In this document: in pieces, positions 9,008-18,498 of the stretch
Position numbering within the stretch: the first letter of the stretch is position 1
How the letters are laid out: each line of letters begins with the position of its first letter
From: an uncultured Myxococcales bacterium
Lineage (GTDB): Bacteria; Myxococcota_A; UBA9042
Direction: 5' to 3'
DNA: 40,083 nucleotides
Assembly: GCA_903919145.1 (NCBI GenBank)
Contig: CAIXGW010000243.1
Location: 1-40,083 of the forward strand
Notes under the pieces: model-generated
Databases searched by the model: none
The model's input: only the letters and a program-made list of their open reading frames with translations
What the model was told of the DNA's origin: nothing
Translations under genes and position numbers: made by a program

Positions 9008-9694
9008 ATGGGTACTCCCCCCCTTCACAGACTGAACCTGGCGCTGCTGGCAACGGCGGTGACGCTGCTTGTGTTGCTGCCGACACCTGCGCAGGCCAGC
9101 GACGGCGGCGTCCACGGGCTGTTGGCGATTGGCGAAGTCTATGACGCGCCGGGCAACTACCTGACGCGGGCAACCGTGGCGACCTGGCAAGAGCCGCTGG
9201 CCTTTAGCCGCAATCTCTACAGCCGGGTCGACGTGGCGCTGGCGCGGCCGCTGCTGGACTGGCTGGACGCGCTGCCGCAGCTGGGGCCCGGTCAGCGCAA
9301 TCTCGACTTTCGCTTGGACCTGGGCACCCTGCCCTTGGCCTTTGGGCCGGTGGCGGCCGGGGCGGCGGTCAGCCTGCTGGACACGACGACTTTTCATTTC
9401 AGCAAGAAGATCGGCAATGTGGGCCCGGGCGATGACTGGGTGACGGGATTTGGCCTCTACGCGGTGGCGGCGGCGACGCTGGGCGAGCGGATGGCGCTGG
9501 TGGCCCACACCGGTACAGCCTGGGTCAGCGAAGGCCTGGAGCACACCAATACCGAGGTGGTGGCGCACCTGCGCATCGGCGGCGGCATGGGCTTGGTGAC
9601 GGGGTGGGCGCGCGGATACCTGAGCCAAGGCAACGTCAAGCTTTTGGAATACCAGACGTTTTCCGTAGGGCTAGAGACGCTGGCGATTCAGTAG
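9008..9694 (+). CDS. Secreted or outer-membrane protein of unknown function
   Basis: 228 aa from the ATG at 9008 (AGGGC just upstream); the frame also has a GTG-type extension from 8957. A signal peptide with a Leu/Ala core ends at TPAQA|SDGG. The mature protein alternates hydrophobic and polar residues with many Gly and aromatic positions (for example LRIGGGMGLVTGWARGYL) and ends in an aliphatic/Gln terminus, which suggests a beta-rich, possibly small outer-membrane barrel. No family is recognised. It lies 179 bp after the peptidase and converges on selO with a 30-bp gap. Confidence 0.65.
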   Translation: MGTPPLHRLNLALLATAVTLLVLLPTPAQASDGGVHGLLAIGEVYDAPGNYLTRATVATWQEPLAFSRNLYSRVDVALARPLLDWLDALPQLGPGQRNLDFRLDLGTLPLAFGPVAAGAAVSLLDTTTFHFSKKIGNVGPGDDWVTGFGLYAVAAATLGERMALVAHTGTAWVSEGLEHTNTEVVAHLRIGGGMGLVTGWARGYLSQGNVKLLEYQTFSVGLETLAIQ

Positions 9695-9724
9695 CCACCT
9701 GCCAAGAATCGCTGCCGCGCCCCG

Positions 9725-11365
9725 TCACGAGCTGCAGCTAAGCATCGAGCACCCGGCCCGCTGGCGCGCCCACTCGGGCCGCCGACCGTACAGGCTGGGG
9801 TCCGCGGGCACGGCGTAGGGCTGCCTGAACGCCTCCAGCAGCCGGTCAATGGCGGCAAAGTCACCGGCTTGGGCGGCATCAATGGCCTGCTGCACCAGCC
9901 AATTGCGCGGCACCACCAGGGGATTTAGCTGGTTCATCGCCAGGCGTCGCGCCGCATCGGCCACGGCCAGGCGCTGCAGCTCAAGCTGGTAGCGCCGCAG
10001 CCAGTCCAGCAGCGCCACCCGGTGAGGCCCCTGCAGGTCGGCCGGGCTGTAGAAGGCCTGCTCTACCGCGGCCTCCAGCTCGCGGTCGCTGGCGGTTAGC
10101 CCGTGCCGCTGTTCAGACACGGCCGGCAGGTCGGCAAGCCCTCTAAACCACAGGAGCATGTCGGTCTCGACGGCTTGCAGGAGCGGCCACTGGTCGTCCA
10201 CCAGGGCCAGCCCCTCTTGGGTGGGCTGCAGCCCCAGGCGCGCCAGGTTCATGGCGGCCAGCTCGGTCTCAAACACGTCGGCGTAGGTCTGCAGGCACGC
10301 CTGAAGCGCCGGTGCGTCGCAGCCCGCCCCGCGCAGCACCTGGCCCAGCTGCGCCAAATTCCACAGCATCACCTGAGGCTGCTGACCAAAACAATAGCGA
10401 CGGCCGTGGGCATCGGTGGTATTGGGGGTCCAGTCGGGGTCGTAGTTCTCTAGCCAGCCGTAGGGACCGTAGTCGATGGTCAGGCCCAGCAGCGACGTGT
10501 TGTCGGTGTTCATGACGCCATGGACAAAGCCCACCCGCTGCCAGTGCACCACCAAGCTGGCCGAGGACCGGCACAGCTCCTCAAAAAAAGCCAGCAGCAC
10601 CTCAGGTTGTACTGCAGTTCCTGGCAGCAGCGGCGCCGACAGCAGGTGCGGGTAGTGGCGGGTCAGCACGTGGCGCAGCAGGGCTTGCAGGACCTCGGTC
10701 TCGCCGTGGGCGGCGGGCAGCTGCAGGTGGCCGATGCGGAAGAAAGACGGCGCCACCCGGCAGACAATGGCCCCCGGCTCCAGCTCAGCCCGGCCGTCAT
10801 AGAACATATCGCGCAGCACCCGATCGCCGGTCAGCACCAGAGACAGGGCGCGGGTGCTCGGCACGCCCAGGTGGAACATCGCTTCAGAGCACAGGAACTC
10901 GCGAATCGAGCTGCGCAGTACGGCTCGGCCATCGGCCCCGCGCGAGTACGGCGTGGGCCCGGCGCCCTTTAGCTGCAGCTCCCAGCGCTGGCCCAGGCGG
11001 TTGACCGTCTCGCCCAAGGTGATCGCCCGGCCGTCGCCCAGCTGCCCGGCCCAGTGACCAAACTGGTGGCCGCCGTAGCGACTGGCAAAAGGCTGCATGG
11101 CAGGGGTCAGGCGGTTGCCAGAGAGACATTGCGCATAGCTATCCGCCGATTGGGGCACCGCCGGCAGGTCCAGCAGCGCAGCGACCTCTCGCGACCAGCC
11201 AATGAGCTGAGGCGCCGCCACCGGGGTCGGCTGGACCTTGGACAGCAGGGCGCCGTGGGCCTGGCGGCGGAAGTTGCGCAGCTCTGGATCGACCGGCAGG
11301 TCACGCAATGCGCTGTGATCCATTGGCAAATTTTCAATGTCGTGGACCTGAAGGGCTAGCGGCAT
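9725..11365 (-). CDS. selO: Protein adenylyltransferase SelO (YdiU family)
   Basis: 546 aa from the ATG at 11365; an in-frame ATG at 11323 (532 aa) is an alternative, and both keep the family core. Known members are pseudokinase-fold enzymes that transfer AMP to proteins, linked to redox stress. Diagnostic motifs are visible: VQPTPV near the N-terminus, SRYGGHQFGHWAGQLGDGRA, ELQLKGAGPTPYSR (ATP-binding Lys), DGRAVLRSSIREFL, MNTDNTSLLGLTIDYGP (catalytic/metal loop) and a C-terminal SCSS tail. This Cys position is where eukaryotic homologues carry selenocysteine. It is a single gene, divergent from the nuclease lipoprotein with about 150 bp between the two starts. Confidence 0.95.
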   Translation of the reverse strand: MPLALQVHDIENLPMDHSALRDLPVDPELRNFRRQAHGALLSKVQPTPVAAPQLIGWSREVAALLDLPAVPQSADSYAQCLSGNRLTPAMQPFASRYGGHQFGHWAGQLGDGRAITLGETVNRLGQRWELQLKGAGPTPYSRGADGRAVLRSSIREFLCSEAMFHLGVPSTRALSLVLTGDRVLRDMFYDGRAELEPGAIVCRVAPSFFRIGHLQLPAAHGETEVLQALLRHVLTRHYPHLLSAPLLPGTAVQPEVLLAFFEELCRSSASLVVHWQRVGFVHGVMNTDNTSLLGLTIDYGPYGWLENYDPDWTPNTTDAHGRRYCFGQQPQVMLWNLAQLGQVLRGAGCDAPALQACLQTYADVFETELAAMNLARLGLQPTQEGLALVDDQWPLLQAVETDMLLWFRGLADLPAVSEQRHGLTASDRELEAAVEQAFYSPADLQGPHRVALLDWLRRYQLELQRLAVADAARRLAMNQLNPLVVPRNWLVQQAIDAAQAGDFAAIDRLLEAFRQPYAVPADPSLYGRRPEWARQRAGCSMLSCSS

Positions 11366-11516
11366 GCGGTTCCAAGTCCCCAGCGGGGGAGAGGCTACAG
11401 TAGCTGGCCCGGCGGCACATTCAACGGCTGTGGGCAATTGCGCTGCGATTTTCGCACTGGCCCTGGCGGCCTGCAACGGCTACGCTGCGGGGCGCGGCTG
11501 CTACCGCTGAGGCCCC

Positions 11517-12398
11517 ATGAGATCCACGCCACTGCTGCGCCCCTCCTCTTGCCTGCTGAGCGCTGCCCTTGCGGTCGGCTTGTGGGGCTGTACGGTGCAA
11601 TACGCCCCCCCGGCGATGTACTACGTGCCCCCAGACGCCCTGAGCGGCGACGCGGCCCCCTCTGACGCGGCAGCGGCCGACCTGGGCGGAGCCGAAGCTG
11701 GCACTGCCGATGCAGGCAACCAGGAGCTGCCGGCCAGTGACGCGATCAAGGCCGACACCGCCCCTGCCGACGTGGCCAGTGGCCAGACCTGCGCCGACCG
11801 CTGCACCAAGCCGTTTACCTCGACCAAGCCATGCCAGTGCACCTGGGACTGCGCCAAGTACGGCACCTGCTGCCCCGACTGGGTCGCCGTGTGCCACCCT
11901 CAAGACAACCTGGACTGGTACAGCCCGCCGGCCGGCGCCTGCAGCCAGCCGGGCGACTGGGTCAAGGTCAAGTCCAATCCCGACGGCGACACCATTCACC
12001 TGCAAGAGCTGGACAGCACTGGCTATCACCTGGCGGTGCGCTTCTTGCTCGTCGACACGGCAGAGACCACCACTGCCGAGTGCATGTCCGCCGAAGCCAA
12101 GAAGGCGACGTGGGACAGCCTGGTCAAGTCCAGCTTGAGCGTGTGCCTGGTCGCCGAGCCCGGCGGCGAAGACAAGGACATGTACGGGCGCTTGCTGCGC
12201 TACGTCTACGTCAAAGACCCCGCGCTAGCCAAGCCGATTCAGCTGAACTTGCGGCTGTTGCGGCTTGGCCTTGGGCGGGTGCTGTACCCGTTTGCCGCGG
12301 GCAACTCGCTGGAGAAGCTGGCGCTGGAGACCATGGCCCAAGCTAAGGTAGACAACCTGGGCGGCTGGGGCAAGTGCGGGTGGGTCCAGCCGAAGTGA
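11517..12398 (+). CDS. Lipoprotein with somatomedin-B-like and SNase-like nuclease domains
   Basis: 293 aa. A signal peptide ends in LWGC (Cys25), followed by an Ala/Asp-rich linker to residue 90. Residues 92-126 contain eight cysteines (92, 96, 106, 108, 112, 118, 119, 126) spaced as in somatomedin-B knottins, including the CxC and CC pairs. Residues 147-270 read as a staphylococcal-nuclease fold with the active-site set in order: Asp158 (PDGDTI), Arg175, Asp180, Thr181, Glu183 (RFLLVDTAE) and Arg225 (YGRLLRYV). All are conserved, so a Ca-dependent surface nuclease is expected. The SMB module, common in animal extracellular proteins, is the odd part. The next lipoprotein starts 20 bp downstream, probably in one operon. 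Confidence 0.82.
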   Translation: MRSTPLLRPSSCLLSAALAVGLWGCTVQYAPPAMYYVPPDALSGDAAPSDAAAADLGGAEAGTADAGNQELPASDAIKADTAPADVASGQTCADRCTKPFTSTKPCQCTWDCAKYGTCCPDWVAVCHPQDNLDWYSPPAGACSQPGDWVKVKSNPDGDTIHLQELDSTGYHLAVRFLLVDTAETTTAECMSAEAKKATWDSLVKSSLSVCLVAEPGGEDKDMYGRLLRYVYVKDPALAKPIQLNLRLLRLGLGRVLYPFAAGNSLEKLALETMAQAKVDNLGGWGKCGWVQPK

Positions 12399-12418
12399 CG
12401 ATCCGCTGCGGAGACCTG

Positions 12419-12952
12419 ATGGCACCACGCCCAACCAGGATTGCCTTGCTGTTGCCGCTGCTGGTGCTGCTGCTGGTGGGTGGCAATGGCTGCGCGATGT
12501 TGCACGCTGCCGCCACCCGCGAGGCGATGTACCACCCGCCGCCCAAGCCAGAGGATCTGCCCAACCAAGCTGTGTATTTTGAGTTGCTGGGCAATGGCCT
12601 GCTGTACACGGTCAACTACGAAGTGATCATCGACGGCAAGGTGACGGCGCGGTTTGGCGGCATGTGCTATCCGGGCGCCCAGCCGACCTGCCCGGTGGCC
12701 CCCTTGATGATTGGCTACCTGCTGGGCTATGGGGTCAACAAGCTGGAGCTGGGGCTGGGCGGCCTGTGGATCTACAACCAGCCAATGCGCGGCTGGACGC
12801 TGGGTCAAACCGCCACCGTGGCGTGGCGCTTTCAGCCCCAAGAGGCTGGGTTTATGTGGAAGATCGGCTGGACTCCGATTTTTGCCGTGGGCCCTGCCCA
12901 AGATGAGGCCGCGCCGGTGTGGCTGGGCGTGGCCAGCGGCTATACTTGGTAA
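12419..12952 (+). CDS. Uncharacterised small lipoprotein
   Basis: 177 aa. The start ATG at 12419 follows GGAG with 5-nt spacing; an upstream in-frame start overlaps the previous gene and lacks support. The signal peptide has a strong Leu core and ends near GGNGC. The mature region holds a MYHPPPKPEDLP segment and a beta-rich domain with many Gly and aromatic residues (ELLGNGLLYTVNYEVIIDGK, later WKIGWTPIFAVG), which suggests a membrane-associated sheet or small barrel. No family is recognised. It lies 20 bp after the nuclease lipoprotein and is followed by an 8-bp-stem hairpin before the amidase. Confidence 0.7.
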   Translation: MAPRPTRIALLLPLLVLLLVGGNGCAMLHAAATREAMYHPPPKPEDLPNQAVYFELLGNGLLYTVNYEVIIDGKVTARFGGMCYPGAQPTCPVAPLMIGYLLGYGVNKLELGLGGLWIYNQPMRGWTLGQTATVAWRFQPQEAGFMWKIGWTPIFAVGPAQDEAAPVWLGVASGYTW

Positions 12953-12960
12953 AACTACAC

Positions 12961-12989
12961 GGCCTTGCGAAGACGCCCACGGCAAGGCC
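12961..12989. promoter_or_regulatory. Inverted repeat between lipoprotein and amidase genes
   Basis: GGCCTTGC (12961-12968) pairs perfectly with GCAAGGCC (12982-12989) across a 13-nt loop. It lies 9 bp after one stop codon and 30 bp before the amidase start. There is no T-run, so an operator or weak terminator are both possible. A -10-like TATACT lies just before it at 12941-12946. Confidence 0.4.
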
Positions 12990-13019
12990 ACCGCTACTGG
13001 CCTTCAAGGAGAGACTGCG

Positions 13020-14504
<1,485 letters not shown>

Positions 14505-14703
14505 GGCAGCGCCGCGGGCATGGTGTCCAGTACCCACGCGGCTGGCAGGGGGCTGGTCAGCAACCACCGGCCGTCCTTACCGCCTGAGAGTCGCAGCCGG
14601 AGACAGCCGGGACCGAATTTCCGACGCCGGGGCCCGCTGACCCGGCCCACAAAACTCATGCTTGCGCTGCAACTTGCATCCAGGTTAGGCTGGCGCGGTT
14701 ACG

Positions 14704-14722
14704 GCCAGTTGCGACAACTGGC
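14704..14722. promoter_or_regulatory. Perfect palindrome upstream of the nfr-type glycan operon
   Basis: GCCAGTTG (14704-14711) and CAACTGGC (14715-14722) are exact reverse complements around CGA, 46 bp before the first operon start codon at 14769. A weak promoter-like TTGCAT lies about 20 bp upstream. The position fits a dimeric repressor or activator site, or a leader hairpin. Confidence 0.5.
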
Positions 14723-14768
14723 GCGGTAGCCGCCGGGGGGCGGGTGCAGCGCGCGACGGGAGGCAGCC

Positions 14769-16526
14769 ATGGGTAGATTCGGCAGTGCGGCGCGGCAGCA
14801 GTTCCTGTATACCTTCAGCTGGTTGCTGATCGCTGCCCTAGCGGGCTGCAACGTGCCGGATCCCCCTGCGCCCGCCCAAGTTGGCAAGGGCTTTGCGCCA
14901 GACGCGCCAGCTCGCCCTGCCAAGATCGCCTTTGAAGGCCAAAGCGCCAGCGAAGCACTGAATCCCTTTCCGGTTTTTGTGGGCCCGGTGCCGCAAGAGC
15001 GCGGCCAGGACCACCGCCCGCCACAAGAGCCGCCCGCCAAGAGCCTGGCGACTACGGCTGTGGTACCCAGCGGCACTTTGGTTTTGTTTGACAAGACCGG
15101 CGCCTACGGCTGGCTTGGCGAGCTCTACGCCATCGCTGGCGTCACGCTGGCCAGCCACTTTGGCGCCGCCACCAGCAAGCCGGTGGCCAACTATCAGGTC
15201 GGCGATCTGGCCAAGTACCGGGCGGTGATTTACATCGGCTCCACCTACGATGAGCCGCTGCCCGTTGGCTTCCTGGACGATGTGCTCAAGAACAAGACCA
15301 CCCAGGTTCTGTGGATGTACAACAACATCTGGCAGTTGGCCAACCGCTCGACCAATTTTGTTGGCCAGTACGGTTACAATCCGTGGGTCTATGATACGGC
15401 CACCGTGGCCACCGTGACGTACAAGGGCGTGGCCCTGAGCCGCGAGACCGTCAACGCCGCCGGCATCATGAGCTACAGCACGCTGGACCCGGCCAAAGTT
15501 ACGGTGCTGGCCACGGCCAAGAAGGCGAGCGGTGCCACCCTGCCGTGGGCGGTCCGCTCTTCAAGCCTCACCTACTTTGGCGAAATCCCCTTTGCCTACA
15601 TTGGCGCCAATGACCGCTACTTGGCGTTCTGCGACCTGCTGTATGACGCCTTGGCGCCCGCGACCGCCGTGCGCCACCGCGCGCTGGTCCGCCTGGAAGA
15701 CGTGGGGCCAGATGAAGATCCCGTGGCTTTCCGCGCGATTGTCGACTACCTGTATTCAGTCCAGGTGCCGTTCTCTGTCGCGGTCATCCCGGTCTTTACC
15801 GACCCGCGCGGCTACTACAACGGCGGCGTGCCCATGACGGTGCGCTGGAAGGACCGCCCGCAGATGCTGGCTGCGCTCAAGTATGCGACCACCCGCGGTG
15901 GCGCCCTGGTCCTGCACGGCTACACCCACCAGTTTGGCAACCTGTTTAATCCGTACTCTGCCGTCAGCGCTGACGATTTTGAGTTCTTTGCTGCCCATGT
16001 AGACGCCAACAACAGCGTCATCTATGACGGCGCCGTGCCCGGCGACTCAGCCACCTGGGCCCTGTCGCGAATCAATTCTGGCATTGCCGAGCTCAATTCC
16101 GTGGGCATTGCTACCCCCAGCATTTTTGAATTCCCCCACTACGCCGGCTCGCCGACCGACGCCAAGGCCATCCGGGCGAAATTTGCCACGGTCTACCACC
16201 GCGGCCTGTACTTCAACGGCGGTCTGGGCGCCAATCCAGAAAACCTCAAGCGCAGCATTGGCTTGTTCTATCCCTACACCGTCAAGGACATCTACGGCTT
16301 CAAGGTCCTGCCAGAGAATCTGGGCAACTACGAAGACGAGGGCTACAACAACCACCCGCCGCGGCTGGCTGCCGATTTGGTCCTGACGGCGCAGAAGAAT
16401 TTGGTGGTGCGAGACGGCGTGGCCAGCTTCTTCTTTCACCCCTACTTCCCGCTCAGCGCCCTCAAGGCGATTGTGCAAGGGGTTAAGAGCGCCGGCTACA
16501 CCTTTGTGAGCGCCCAGAGCCTGTAG
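14769..16526 (+). CDS. DUF2334 polysaccharide-deacetylase-like lipoprotein
   Basis: 585 aa; GGGAGG at 14758-14763 fixes the start. Lipobox LAGC at 24-27, then a Pro/Ala linker. Residues about 95-280 form an N-terminal alpha/beta domain (GTLVLFDKTGAYGWLGELYA). The C-terminal half is a DUF2334 carbohydrate-esterase-like barrel: RLEDVGPDEDP near residue 310 (metal/acid Asp), FSVAVIPVFTDPRG, HGYTHQFGN near 383 (metal-binding His pair), FEFPHYAGSP and a late FFFHPYFPL. All expected motifs are present. It probably removes acetyl groups from an N-acetylated glycan at the periplasmic face. It is the first gene of the operon, 43 bp before nfrB, which makes the NfrB product its likely substrate. The deacetylase activity is inferred from fold and context. 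Confidence 0.85.
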   Translation: MGRFGSAARQQFLYTFSWLLIAALAGCNVPDPPAPAQVGKGFAPDAPARPAKIAFEGQSASEALNPFPVFVGPVPQERGQDHRPPQEPPAKSLATTAVVPSGTLVLFDKTGAYGWLGELYAIAGVTLASHFGAATSKPVANYQVGDLAKYRAVIYIGSTYDEPLPVGFLDDVLKNKTTQVLWMYNNIWQLANRSTNFVGQYGYNPWVYDTATVATVTYKGVALSRETVNAAGIMSYSTLDPAKVTVLATAKKASGATLPWAVRSSSLTYFGEIPFAYIGANDRYLAFCDLLYDALAPATAVRHRALVRLEDVGPDEDPVAFRAIVDYLYSVQVPFSVAVIPVFTDPRGYYNGGVPMTVRWKDRPQMLAALKYATTRGGALVLHGYTHQFGNLFNPYSAVSADDFEFFAAHVDANNSVIYDGAVPGDSATWALSRINSGIAELNSVGIATPSIFEFPHYAGSPTDAKAIRAKFATVYHRGLYFNGGLGANPENLKRSIGLFYPYTVKDIYGFKVLPENLGNYEDEGYNNHPPRLAADLVLTAQKNLVVRDGVASFFFHPYFPLSALKAIVQGVKSAGYTFVSAQSL

Positions 16527-16569
16527 CAGAGAGTTGCCGCCACAGGAGGCATGCCCTCTGCCGGATGCC

Positions 16570-18498
16570 ATGATATCCTTCTATTTCCAGGCCATCGACT
16601 TTGTCGTGCTGACCACAGCGCTGGGCATCTTGCTAAGCGGTCTGGACGACCTGTTCATAGATACCTGCTACTGGACCCGCCGGCTGCAGCTGAGGCTGGG
16701 CCGCGCCAAGGCTGAGCCACGGGTGGGTCTGGCCCAGCTGGTCGGCGTGCCCGAGCGTCACCTCGCTATCATGGTGCCGGCGTGGAAAGAAGCCGAGGTT
16801 ATCGCCTCGATGGCGCAGAACACCTTGCGGACGCTGGACTATCAGCACTACGTGGTGTTTTTGGGCACCTACCGCAATGATCCAGAGACCACGGCCCAGG
16901 CCGACGCGATGGTCCAGGCCGATCCGGCGCGGATCGTGCGCGCCCACGTCGATCGCGACGGCCCCACCTGCAAAGCCGACTGTCTGAACTGGATAGTCCA
17001 GGCGATAGCCGCCTATGAAGAGCGCCACGGCATTGAATTTGCCGGCGTGGTGATGCACGACTGCGAAGACGTGGTCCATCCGCTGGAGCTGCGCTACTTC
17101 AACTACCGGCTTGAGACGGCGGACTTGATCCAGCTGCCCGTCATGTCTCTGGAACTGCCGTGGAATGCCTGGGTTGGTGCTGCCTACCTCGACGACTTCA
17201 GCGAGAGCCACCAAAAAGACATCCTGGTGCGCCAGCAGCTGACCGGCATCGTGCCCGGCGCCGGCGTGGCCCTGTGCTACAGCCGCCGGGCCCTGAAGGC
17301 GATGGCCGACCGCCACCAGGGCCAGCTGTTCAACACCGGCTCGCTGACAGAGGATTACGACTTCAGCTTCCGCCTGGCCGAGCTGGGTGGCATGACCCAG
17401 GTGTTTGGCGGCGAGCCGGTGCACAAAGAGGCCACGCCTGCCCCGCCCTCCAACCCGGTGCACGGGCTGCTGGGTCAAAACGACCTGTGGAACCGCCCGG
17501 CTACCTCAACAGGGCTGCTGGCGACCTGCGAGTACTTTCCATCGCAGTTTCGGGCGGCGTACCGGCAGCGGGCGCGCTGGGTGCTTGGCATCGCCTTCTT
17601 GGGCTGGAGGCAGCTGGGCTGGCGCGGCAATGGCTGGGCCAAGTACATGTTTTTTCGCGATCGCAAGGGGATTTTGACCGCGCCCCTTTCGATGGTCGCC
17701 TACTTTCTGCTGGCCCATGCGCTGGGGGTCCGAGCGCTGGGCGGCCCTGAGCATTGGGGCATTGACTCCGCCACCACCGCCATTCACCAGCCCTGGCTGC
17801 AGGCGCTGCTGGTGTTCAATTCTGGCTTGCTGATCAACCGGTTGGGTCAGAGGATGTGGTTTGTCAGCCGGGCCAACGGGCTGCAGCACGGCCTCTTGTC
17901 TGGCCCCAGAATGGTCGTCAGCAACTTCATCAATTTTGCTGCAGTTTCTAGAGCTTGGACCCAGTGGCTCCAGCACCTGGCCAGCGGCGCGCCGATCGCC
18001 TGGGACAAGACCCAGCACGTCTTTCCCTCCTCGGCGGCCCTGGCCCACCACCGCCGGCGGCTGGGCGAGCTGCTGGTCGAGCGCGGCGCCATCTCTGCCT
18101 TGGACCTGGAGCAAGCCCTGCGCGTGCAAAAGCAATCCGGCGCCCGCCTGGGCCAGGTCCTGCTGGATCAGGGCTGTGTGTCGGCCGAAGCCCTGGCCGA
18201 TGCCGTGGCCATCCAAGACGAATTGCCGCGGGCGGTGCGCGATTCGCAGCCGCTGGCCCACGCCCTGGCGTCGATCGACCCCGAAGTCATTCGCAACCAC
18301 CGGGTGGTGCCAATGGCGGTCGACGCCAACAACACCCTGCAGGTGGCGGTAGCCAGTAGGCCCACGCCGGCAGTGACGCGGGCCATCAAGGCCTCGTCTG
18401 GCTGCCATGTGGCCTATGTGGTGGCCTGCGACCACGAAGTCCAGGCGTGGGTCGACCAGCTGGCGCCGCACCCCTCTGGCTCTGGGCGTGGGTCGTGA
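16570..18498 (+). CDS. nfrB: NfrB-like family 2 glycosyltransferase with MshEN c-di-GMP domain
   Basis: 642 aa, inner membrane. An N-terminal membrane segment leads into a GT2 domain with VPAWKEAEV, the acidic DCED site (about 164-167), LTED (260-262) and the acceptor motif QRARW (333-337). Further membrane segments follow, for example ILTAPLSMVAYFLLAHALGV. The C-terminus is an MshEN (GspE N-terminal) domain with two intact c-di-GMP motifs, RLGELLVERGAIS...LEQAL at 497-519 and RLGQVLLDQGCVS...LADAV at 526-548. This layout is that of E. coli NfrB, which makes the N4 receptor glycan. The start is less sure: GGAGG at 16545-16549 faces an out-of-frame ATG and an in-frame CTG at 16558, while the ATG at 16570 lacks a good site. 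The stop overlaps nfrA by 4 nt. Confidence 0.93.
   Translation: MISFYFQAIDFVVLTTALGILLSGLDDLFIDTCYWTRRLQLRLGRAKAEPRVGLAQLVGVPERHLAIMVPAWKEAEVIASMAQNTLRTLDYQHYVVFLGTYRNDPETTAQADAMVQADPARIVRAHVDRDGPTCKADCLNWIVQAIAAYEERHGIEFAGVVMHDCEDVVHPLELRYFNYRLETADLIQLPVMSLELPWNAWVGAAYLDDFSESHQKDILVRQQLTGIVPGAGVALCYSRRALKAMADRHQGQLFNTGSLTEDYDFSFRLAELGGMTQVFGGEPVHKEATPAPPSNPVHGLLGQNDLWNRPATSTGLLATCEYFPSQFRAAYRQRARWVLGIAFLGWRQLGWRGNGWAKYMFFRDRKGILTAPLSMVAYFLLAHALGVRALGGPEHWGIDSATTAIHQPWLQALLVFNSGLLINRLGQRMWFVSRANGLQHGLLSGPRMVVSNFINFAAVSRAWTQWLQHLASGAPIAWDKTQHVFPSSAALAHHRRRLGELLVERGAISALDLEQALRVQKQSGARLGQVLLDQGCVSAEALADAVAIQDELPRAVRDSQPLAHALASIDPEVIRNHRVVPMAVDANNTLQVAVASRPTPAVTRAIKASSGCHVAYVVACDHEVQAWVDQLAPHPSGSGRGS

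Noticed and set aside
16570..18498. Cellulose synthase (BcsA) or PgaC as identity of the glycosyltransferase
   Set aside because: It has no PilZ domain and instead has a C-terminal MshEN domain; it is followed by an NfrA-type partner, not BcsB or PgaD.
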